DNA of 64,000 nt from Halonotius aquaticus (lineage in GTDB: Archaea; Halobacteriota; Halobacteria; Halobacteriales; Haloferacaceae). Below are positions 57,783 to 64,000 of this stretch, piece by piece (position 1 is the stretch's first letter; the number at the start of each line of letters is the position of its first letter). The notes beneath the pieces are model-generated. The model was not told the DNA's origin. It saw only the letters and a list, made by a program, of their open reading frames with translations, and ran no database searches. A program made the translations under genes and the position numbers. The stretch is taken from positions 151,875-215,874 of the forward strand of contig NZ_QKNY01000003.1 of the NCBI RefSeq assembly GCF_003605575.1. Reading direction: 5' to 3'.

Positions 57783-58502
57783 ATGACACAGACAGCCGTA
57801 ATCGCAGGCGTCGGCCCGGGATTGGGTGCATCGATAGCGCGAACCTTCGCAGCCAATGGGTGTAATGTCGCACTGTTCGCTCGGAGCGAGGATTATATCG
57901 AAGCACTCGCTGACGACCTGCCGGATTCCGGCGACGGACTGGCCGTCGCAACTGATTTGCAGGATGTTGCGGCCATCGAATCAAGCTTCGAGACGGTCAG
58001 AGATGCCTACGGAAGCGTGGATATCCTCGTCAACCACGCCAGCGCAGCCGCATGGAAGGGACTCACCGATATCTCTCTGGAGGAGTTCGAAACTGCATGG
58101 GAGGTCAACGCACGTGGCGCGTTCATCTGTTCACGGGAGGCTATCGACGATATGCTTGCAACCGGGGGCGGGACGATCATCTTCACCGGTGCGACATCGG
58201 CTGTCCGGAGTCTTGGGGGGACGATTGGGTTTACCGCAGCGAAGTTCGCCGCCCGTGGCATGGCGATGGATATCGCCCAAGAGTTCGGCCCTGAAGGAAT
58301 CCATGTTGCCCACGTTGTGCTTGATGGACAAATCGATACGCCCGACCTGCAGACGGGCGATCCAGACCGCGATCCTGACACGTTGTTGGATCCCGACTCG
58401 ATTGCTGAAACCTACTGGCACCTCGTCGAACAGGATGACCACAGTACACAGCCGTTTGAGGTGCATCTCACAAACGGCCCACAAAATACCGAATTCATGT
58501 AA
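57783..58502 (+). CDS. SDR-family protein with Phe in place of the catalytic Tyr
   Basis: 239 aa. Nucleotide-binding loop AGVGPGLGASIA, NHAS at 84-87 (where NNAG is normal), Asn109 and Ser139 kept, but the catalytic Tyr position is Phe150 in GFTAAKFAARG, with Lys154 present. Such Y-to-F forms exist in a group of bacterial and archaeal SDRs annotated as glucose/ribitol-type dehydrogenases. Without Tyr the usual proton relay fails, so the protein may bind nucleotide as a regulator or use another mechanism. Positions were counted by hand. Confidence 0.85.
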   Translation: MTQTAVIAGVGPGLGASIARTFAANGCNVALFARSEDYIEALADDLPDSGDGLAVATDLQDVAAIESSFETVRDAYGSVDILVNHASAAAWKGLTDISLEEFETAWEVNARGAFICSREAIDDMLATGGGTIIFTGATSAVRSLGGTIGFTAAKFAARGMAMDIAQEFGPEGIHVAHVVLDGQIDTPDLQTGDPDRDPDTLLDPDSIAETYWHLVEQDDHSTQPFEVHLTNGPQNTEFM

Positions 58503-58665
58503 TGAAATTCGATCCGGATTCCGAGGATCGGAGTTCTCTGAGTCCGTAGACGACAAAACAGAGTCCACCAACGGCGGCCGCAAGTGCCCCTAGGAGTGTC
58601 CCAATGACCCACGAGGGACTATAGCCTCCGACGGCGAGCGCAGAGGGAAGGCGCCAAGCGCATGG
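58503..58665 (-). other. Possible remnant of a small membrane protein
   Basis: Read on the minus strand this stretch encodes ALAVGGYSPSWVIGTLLGALAAAVGGLCFVVYGLRELRS and then stops near 58501, a plausible single helix. There is no start codon in frame between it and the kinase gene that ends just upstream, so it is either a fragment or the end of a gene that lost its start. Confidence 0.35.
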
Positions 58666-60411
58666 TTATCCGTTTCGTAGGTCGACCCCAGAAATCTCAA
58701 ATCGTGCCCCGCCATCGGTACTCTCGGTGACGGTTATCTCCCAACCGTGGGCGGAGATGATCTCCTGAACGATCGCGAGGCCAAATCCGCTTCCGCTTGT
58801 TTTGTCGGTATACCCACTCTGAAACAGCGTGTCTTGCTTATCTGCCGGGATACCCTTTCCATCATCGGCCACAAAGAACCCCGAACGCCGGGCGTCTCCA
58901 GGCGGTGTGTTGTCTGCTCCAAGCAATCCCACACGAACAGACACGGGAGTGTCATTATGCTCAGCGGCATTCACATAGAGGTTCTCAAACACTTCGAACA
59001 ACCGATCTCTATCGGCTTCAATCAGGAGTGAATCAGGGATCGAAACGGTCAGCTCACAGTGATCAATATCACTGTATGTCCAAGCTGTTTTGGCAGCCGT
59101 TTCTAAGGCGACCGGGTCGGTATCCTCGATTGATTGACTACTCCGAGCCATCGTGAGCAGATCCTCGATCAATGTGTCCATCCGCCCCAAAGCCTGATCA
59201 AGCTCGTCTATCCGCTCGTTTTCATACTCCCGTTTGATCAGTTTGAGACGGGCAATAGCGACGTTAAGCGGGCTTTGGAGCTCATGGGAGATAATACTCG
59301 CAAACTCATCGAGATACTCATTTTGTTCTTGAAGCTGTCGCTGACGCGCTTTCTGCTCAGTGATTTCATGCAGTCGAATCAACTGCCCTGAGTGGGTGTT
59401 CGAATCATTTGTAATGGGCACGCTTTCGCTGGTGTACGTTCGCTCCGTGCCGGCCATACTGAGAGTAAGTTCACCAGACTCAGCCGTCATAAACCACTCA
59501 ACTGGCTCCGGGAGCGGCTCAAAGAACGCCGCCGCCGACATACCACGCCAGCCCGCTGGCGCGTTAACCAACTCACGGGCTGCGAGATTGCAGTCCACAA
59601 CGCGGTTGGTGTCATCAAGCATGACCACCGGATCGGCGAGTTGTTCAACGAGTTGCTGCCGTCCGATCGGAGCAACGCCAAGAAGACGGTACCGAAAGAT
59701 AGCCACCGCAAAGCCGACAGCGGTTACCCCGAAGGCGATATGCGTCGGGTTCCATGTTGGAGGGACGACATCAAGAAACAAGAGCGTACTGACGCCGATC
59801 GGAGCCCCGGCACCGACACCAAGTGCAACAGCCTGGCCGGTGTAAATATCGCCCTTGTTTTTGAGGAGATACCGCCCTAAGATACCGCCGCTTACGACCG
59901 TGATCAGGTAGTTGTACAAGAGGAACACGCGAAACGCCGGTTCCAGTGTCCGATCGAGGATGATCCACTCAGCGAAGGTGATCCCCGCAATTGTCACTGG
60001 CCCTCGTGTAGTGACCCCGTTGACCTCAGTCCATAACTCTGGCTCGATAAGCACCAGCAAACTGGTGGCACCGATCGTAGCAACAGCAAACCCCACTGTC
60101 CATCGATTGACCCAACGCGTATACCCTGAATATGTCAGCGCAAACCACGCCAACGAGTATGAAAACAGAAGCGCGACGACGGCATTGCCGAAGTTGATAC
60201 CGGCTAAGATGAATGCTGGGATCGTTACCGTGTGAATGAAAATAGCCGTAAGCTGCCAGAGATTGATCGCAAACAGGAGTCCAATAAAACTGAGAAGTTC
60301 TGGTGTCCGACGGCGTTGATGATATTGTTGAAAGCTATAGAGCAGTAGTATCATCGTGAGGAGTAGCGTCACACCAAGGACAGGCACTTGTGGGTGTAAT
60401 TGAAATGCCAT
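58666..60411 (-). CDS. 7TM-sensor histidine kinase
   Basis: 581 aa. N-terminal ~240 residues form seven helices of the haloarchaeal 7TM histidine-kinase sensor (LLTMILLLYSFQQYHQRR, LLSFIGLLFAINLWQL and so on). A PAS domain follows (about 250-360, VVMLDDTNRVVDCNLAARELV, ITEQKARQ). Kinase core: ISHELQSPLNV with His376, N box ENLYVNAAEHND, DDGKGIP, SGFGLAIVQEI. It would sense at the membrane and signal to an unlinked regulator. It stands between two cytosolic REC-kinases but in the opposite direction. Confidence 0.93.
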   Translation of the reverse strand: MAFQLHPQVPVLGVTLLLTMILLLYSFQQYHQRRRTPELLSFIGLLFAINLWQLTAIFIHTVTIPAFILAGINFGNAVVALLFSYSLAWFALTYSGYTRWVNRWTVGFAVATIGATSLLVLIEPELWTEVNGVTTRGPVTIAGITFAEWIILDRTLEPAFRVFLLYNYLITVVSGGILGRYLLKNKGDIYTGQAVALGVGAGAPIGVSTLLFLDVVPPTWNPTHIAFGVTAVGFAVAIFRYRLLGVAPIGRQQLVEQLADPVVMLDDTNRVVDCNLAARELVNAPAGWRGMSAAAFFEPLPEPVEWFMTAESGELTLSMAGTERTYTSESVPITNDSNTHSGQLIRLHEITEQKARQRQLQEQNEYLDEFASIISHELQSPLNVAIARLKLIKREYENERIDELDQALGRMDTLIEDLLTMARSSQSIEDTDPVALETAAKTAWTYSDIDHCELTVSIPDSLLIEADRDRLFEVFENLYVNAAEHNDTPVSVRVGLLGADNTPPGDARRSGFFVADDGKGIPADKQDTLFQSGYTDKTSGSGFGLAIVQEIISAHGWEITVTESTDGGARFEISGVDLRNG

Positions 60412-60725
60412 ACTGAGAGGGTGGTTACGTGAAAGATATTGTAAACTGGGTAAAAAAGGTGGCAGTTCCCGCTATACTGTATCTAATGAACAGCACAGCC
60501 GCAAGTTCGTTGAGAGTTCTCGAGAATAGACAGTAACCACGGGCGACGATATGTGTAGCGTCAGCTTCCTCCCCGACCGCAAGGGTTGGGGCATCCGCCT
60601 TGTACCGCCTGTGAATCACCGATGCAATCGACGAATCCCCGCGATTGCTGTCTTGGCAGGCTCATGTTCTAGACTGCTAATATATATGACCACAATTGAT
60701 ATCACTTCCATCAATAGGTAGGGGT
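60412..60725. promoter_or_regulatory. Divergent promoter region of the two kinases
   Basis: About 310 bp between the 7TM kinase and the REC-GAF-PAS kinase. TAATATATATG at 60678-60688 is a clear TATA box 37-48 nt before ATG 60726. A 64-codon minus-strand frame (60425-60619) has no features and is not called. No gene seen. Confidence 0.5.
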
Positions 60726-63053
60726 ATGGCTGACCCAGACGATATCGATATTCTCCATGTCGACGATGATCCTGAGTTTTTGTCTGTGGTCGCTGATTTA
60801 CTCGAAAAAGCAGCTAACCGGATCACCGTACACACTGCTGCGACAACGAGTGAAGGTATCGAGCAGATCGAGGCGGCAGCCCCTGATTGCGTTGTGGCTG
60901 ACTATAAGTTGCCTGGGCAGACTGGCATTGAGTTTCTCCGAACCGTTCGTGAGACTCATCCAGACCTCCCGTTTATCATGTTGACGGGAAGAGGAAATGA
61001 AAACGTTGCCAGCGACGCGATCGCCGCCGGTGCGACCGACTATCTGCAAAAGAAGACCGCCTTCGATCAGCATCAGGTGTTGATTAATCGGATCACCAAC
61101 GCTGTCGAACAGTATCACGCCACCAAGCGGGCGTCTAATCTCCAGCGAATTCGCAATCTTGTCAACGACATCAATCAGGCACTTGTCCGGGCTGAATCCC
61201 GATCTACGGCAGAAACGCGTGTCTGTGAGATCATCAGCGACGCCGACCCATACCGGTTTGCATGGATTGGGGGCGTCGATGAAGCTACCCAGGAGGTGAT
61301 CCCCAGAGCGTCAGCTGGGATCGAAGCAGCTTACCTAGATGCCATTACCGTGACCGTCGACGAGACGGCCACTGGCCGGGGGCCTGGTGGAACGGCCATC
61401 CGTGACCAGCGGGTGGCAGTCTCCCAAGATGTGTCGGACGATCCGACGTTCGAACCGTGGCGCGATGAAGCACTGGAACGCGGCTACAAAGCTGTGGCTG
61501 CTACCCCCTTGGCGTACGAAGAGACCCTATATGGTGAGCTAGTTGTCTACGCTGATCGGCCCAACGCATTCACCGAGGATGAACAACAACTCCTGTCGGA
61601 ACTCGGCGATGACATTGGCCATACAATTCACTCATTAGAACTGCAAGCGTCGCTTCGCGAGGAGCGCAACCGCCATCAGGCCCTCTTTGAGAACGCGCCA
61701 ACGCCGGTGATAGCTGTTGATCAAACTGACCCAGAGTACCATCGCATCATCGACGTTAATGAGGCCTTTACCGATGTGTTTGGCTATAGCGCAGACCAAG
61801 TTATCGGGTCAGATGTCGCTGACGCTGTCGTGCCAAAAGAGGGATTAGCGGAACACAAGCAGTATCGACAGCGAGCGTTGGCCGGCGACTCAGTCATCTC
61901 AGAGGTGAAACGTGAGACGGCGACGGGTGTTCGTGAGTTTCTGTTACACGTTATTCCATTTGGGACGGCCGATGACGACCCCACATACACATTCGCCTGG
62001 TATACCGATATCACCGAGCGAAAAGCACGGAAACAGGAGCTTGAGCGGACAAACACCGTTCTCCAGACGATGGTTGACAATCTCCCGATGGGGGTGCTCA
62101 TTGAGGACGCTGATAGAGAAATCATCCTCGCCAACGACCAACTTGGTGAGACACTTGGCGTCCCGATAGACGGCGAGGAGCTGATCGGACGTGATTGTGC
62201 GCGTGCCGCTAAGGAGATCCAACACCGATTCGCTGAGCCAGAGCAATTTATCGAGAAGACTGAGACCCATCTCCAACAGCGGGACTTTGTAACAAATGAA
62301 GAACTTGTCCTTGCTGACGACAGCGTGGTTGAACGCGATTACGCCCCGTATACACTCCCGAGTGGACAGGCCAGCCTGTGGCTGTACCGTGATGTCACCG
62401 AGCAAAAACAGCGGGAACAAGCGCTCCAGCATCAAAACGAGCGGCTTGAAGAGTATGCGAATATCGTCGCTCATGATCTTCGAAATCCCTTGAATACAGC
62501 CTATGGTCAACTCCAATTGGCGCAAAACGAGTTCGACAGCGAGCGGCTGTCACGTGCGGCCAGCAGCATCCAACGCGGCTTGGATCTGGTTGACGATATG
62601 CTCACGCTCGCCCAACAAGGGGACGATGTCGATACGTTGCGGCCTGTTGCTCTGGACACGGAAGCCACCCATTGTTGGGAAACAGTTGCTACTGAAACGG
62701 GGACGCTGGAGGTCGCGAGTGACGTGACGATCGAAGCAGATCCAAGCCGCTTCCGACAGCTCTTGGAGAATCTCTTTCGGAATGCCGTCGATCATGGGGG
62801 CGCGGATGTGACGGTTCGGGTCGGCGCACTTTCAGATGGGTTCTATGTGGAGGATGATGGCGATGGCATCCCCGAGGATCGCCGTGAGTCGGTGTTTGAG
62901 GCCGGCTCGTCGGGCGGTACCGATGGCACTGGATTTGGGTTGGCGATCGTCAAACAAATCGCCCGTGCGATGGAGTGGGAGGTTGCAGTCACGGCAAGTG
63001 ATGATGGTGGCGCGCGGTTTGAATTCCGGAATGTTGTCACACACGAGGAGTAA
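60726..63053 (+). CDS. Receiver/GAF/PAS hybrid histidine kinase
   Basis: 775 aa from ATG 60726. REC 1-125 with VDDDP, Asp59 (VADYKLPG) and the K-K pair LQKKTA; GAF domain about 150-310 (GGTAIRDQRVAVSQDVSDDPTF, KAVAATPLAYEETLYGELVVY); PAS about 325-445 (VIDVNEAFTDVFGYSADQVIG-like); second PAS about 455-565. Kinase: VAHDLRNPLNT with His583, NLFRNAVDHGG, DDGDGIPEDRRESVFEAG, TGFGLAIVKQI. Architecture parallels the kinase at 53411, with GAF and PAS swapped for a third PAS. Cytosolic. An upstream in-frame start adds ten residues. Confidence 0.92.
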   Translation: MADPDDIDILHVDDDPEFLSVVADLLEKAANRITVHTAATTSEGIEQIEAAAPDCVVADYKLPGQTGIEFLRTVRETHPDLPFIMLTGRGNENVASDAIAAGATDYLQKKTAFDQHQVLINRITNAVEQYHATKRASNLQRIRNLVNDINQALVRAESRSTAETRVCEIISDADPYRFAWIGGVDEATQEVIPRASAGIEAAYLDAITVTVDETATGRGPGGTAIRDQRVAVSQDVSDDPTFEPWRDEALERGYKAVAATPLAYEETLYGELVVYADRPNAFTEDEQQLLSELGDDIGHTIHSLELQASLREERNRHQALFENAPTPVIAVDQTDPEYHRIIDVNEAFTDVFGYSADQVIGSDVADAVVPKEGLAEHKQYRQRALAGDSVISEVKRETATGVREFLLHVIPFGTADDDPTYTFAWYTDITERKARKQELERTNTVLQTMVDNLPMGVLIEDADREIILANDQLGETLGVPIDGEELIGRDCARAAKEIQHRFAEPEQFIEKTETHLQQRDFVTNEELVLADDSVVERDYAPYTLPSGQASLWLYRDVTEQKQREQALQHQNERLEEYANIVAHDLRNPLNTAYGQLQLAQNEFDSERLSRAASSIQRGLDLVDDMLTLAQQGDDVDTLRPVALDTEATHCWETVATETGTLEVASDVTIEADPSRFRQLLENLFRNAVDHGGADVTVRVGALSDGFYVEDDGDGIPEDRRESVFEAGSSGGTDGTGFGLAIVKQIARAMEWEVAVTASDDGGARFEFRNVVTHEE

Positions 63054-63262
63054 GCGATCTCGTCTCTCGCTCAACTCACTCGTCGAAGCGCGTGTGGATG
63101 CAAGAAGAAAGCACACTGAGCTGCCGTGTTGTATGCTGGGTGACGATTCCGTATTATTAATTTGCTGGAATACCAAGGTGCAAATCGAACCGATCTGACT
63201 GACGGCATCGTGCGGAGAATAGTTGCTGCAGTTGACGATGTTCCACTACGAGGACAAGCCCA

Positions 63263-63781
63263 ATGCCTGCAAGCTCACAGCCGGTTCAGCAAGATCGTAC
63301 CGTGACACAAGAGGAGCACTATGCCGTCTACGACGGTGAGGACGGTGGTATTTGCCACACCGACGACGGTATCGTACGCAGCGATAGCCGCGAAGAAGCA
63401 GCTGAGAAGCTGTCCGCTGTTGCCGAGCAGCTGGGGATCGCAGCAGACCGGCTTGCAGTTGTGCGGCTAACGATCACACCGGTCGAGACCGCCTCGACAG
63501 AGACCGATGGCGACGAGACGCACGACACCGGCGCTGATCGCACCACCGGTTCGCTCATGGTCACCCGCGGCCCACACCGGCAAAACAGAAAACTCGTCGA
63601 ATACCGTCAGGCGGAGGATGGTGCCTGGGCAGTCAAAACACCCGAAGACGACGAGTTTTGGATCTTTATGCGCTCGGGCACTGAGCGTGATGTGCACCAA
63701 CGTATCCGAGCAAAATGGGATGCCACCTACAGCAACCCCGACGCATTCACCGATCAGAGTTGTCCGACAACAGATCTCTGA
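63263..63781 (+). CDS. Haloarchaeal protein of unknown function
   Basis: 172 aa. After a ~15-residue polar lead it reads EEHYAVYDGEDGGICHTDDGIVRSDSREEAAEKLSAVAEQLGIAADRLAVVRLTI, an alpha/beta-like domain, then an acidic linker and SLMVTRGPHRQNRKLVEYRQAEDGAWAVKTPEDDEFWIFMRSGTERDVHQRIRAKW. No catalytic signature is visible. The start could instead be the internal GTG/ATG after the VTQEEHY region. It lies in its own transcription unit after the kinase. Confidence 0.55.
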   Translation: MPASSQPVQQDRTVTQEEHYAVYDGEDGGICHTDDGIVRSDSREEAAEKLSAVAEQLGIAADRLAVVRLTITPVETASTETDGDETHDTGADRTTGSLMVTRGPHRQNRKLVEYRQAEDGAWAVKTPEDDEFWIFMRSGTERDVHQRIRAKWDATYSNPDAFTDQSCPTTDL

Positions 63782-63884
63782 GAGCCGCGTCACAACCGGC
63801 CGGTAGCGTCACGCCAGCGCTGAGGAGCACGCCACAGCGAACTACGTGCAGGGAGAACGTCGCAAAGCGGCGTTTTCAGTAGTA

Positions 63885-64000
63885 TCAGTCGATCACATCG
63901 AGCAGCTCACCACTGCCGATAGCCGATGCTGAATCGGTGGTTTCGGTGACTATCTGAGCGTTCAGGTGTCGTGAACAGGATCTTCCAGCTTCTACAGTCG
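63885..64000 (-). CDS. Possible 3' end of a minus-strand gene (partial)
   Basis: From the window edge the minus strand reads an open frame to a TGA at 63885-63887, ending RSCSRHLNAQIVTETTDSASAIGSGELLDVID. The codon use is acceptable and the region between it and the 63781 stop has no other gene, but the fragment is too short to identify. It could be random. Lies outside any recognised family. Confidence 0.3.
   Translation of the reverse strand, partial: TVEAGRSCSRHLNAQIVTETTDSASAIGSGELLDVID

Noticed and set aside
60425..60619. A 64-codon minus-strand frame between the two kinases
   Set aside because: Low-complexity, no motif, and overlaps the promoter interval.
38027..64000. Search for a direct repeat of the tRNA-Arg 3' end as an att site
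   Set aside because: I found no second copy of the T-arm/acceptor end by eye; the only similar string (TTCAAATCC near 53429) is inside the kinase and too short.
1..64000. CRISPR arrays, ribosomal RNA operons, 7S RNA, inteins in mcm
   Set aside because: No regularly spaced repeats, no rRNA-like stretches and no interruptions of mcm were seen; 7S RNA could not be recognised by eye.

Overview
The window is haloarchaeal chromosomal DNA (class Halobacteria). The predicted proteins are strongly acidic, the third codon positions of the left part are GC-rich, and the gene families are archaeal: MCM helicase, ribosomal L39e/L31e/L18Ae, IF-6, prefoldin alpha, SRP54/FtsY, AglJ-type glycosyltransferase, UbiA-type ether-lipid prenyltransferase and Bat-type HTH regulators. 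Several genes start directly downstream of TATA boxes, as expected for leaderless haloarchaeal transcripts. A Halorubrum/Halohasta-like member of Haloferacales is a guess from overall feel, not demonstrated.

Positions 1-38,100 look like ordinary core chromosome, with compact genes, many 1-4 bp overlaps and conserved housekeeping clusters. In order they are: a CBS-domain CNNM/CorC protein; an XPD/DinG-like helicase; MCM; a truncated TrxB-like flavoprotein; CoaBC; a nine-gene Mrp cation/proton antiporter operon (E-F-G-DUF4040-B-C-D-D-D, 9,548-17,998) preceded by a 16-codon upstream reading frame; HisD; an A-type Fe-S carrier; an AglJ-like glycosyltransferase; the translation/secretion cluster L39e-L31e-IF6-L18Ae-PfdA-FtsY; a Tat lipoprotein and a secreted subtilase; SRP54; SurE; YjbQ; a gate-domain membrane protein; GNAT; UPF0200/UPF0201; tRNA-Arg(UCU); PAS; thioredoxin reductase; a second SurE; a CoA-binding protein; an ether-lipid prenyltransferase; and tRNA-Arg(UCG).

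Immediately after tRNA-Arg(UCG) (38,027-38,101) the character changes. Base composition is more AT-rich, spacing is loose, gene fragments appear (a winged-helix remnant, a ComEC-like metallo-beta-lactamase stub, an IS1595-type transposase stub, a saccharopine-dehydrogenase-like stub), and the cargo is accessory. This continues to the end of the window and looks like an accessory island or plastic region; no integrase and no repeated tRNA end was found.

The accessory part has recognisable modules: (i) an EVE/PUA-like protein and, 11 kb away, a membrane-anchored Mrr-type nuclease; (ii) an ArsR-TlpA-CcdA-lipoprotein thiol-redox operon with a perfect 9-bp-arm palindrome over the ArsR promoter, divergent from a GbsR/MarR regulator; (iii) an isolated second NuoCD gene with a downstream small zinc-finger gene and a divergent Bat-type HTH regulator; (iv) an archaeal-type adenylate kinase with a P-loop lysine replacement, translationally coupled to a DUF5789-like gene; (v) three histidine kinases, two with N-terminal receiver domains and multiple PAS/GAF sensors, interleaved with two short-chain dehydrogenases, one lacking the catalytic tyrosine. 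The most promising candidates for something undescribed are the orphan NuoCD/redox-sensing region and the kinase/SDR region.
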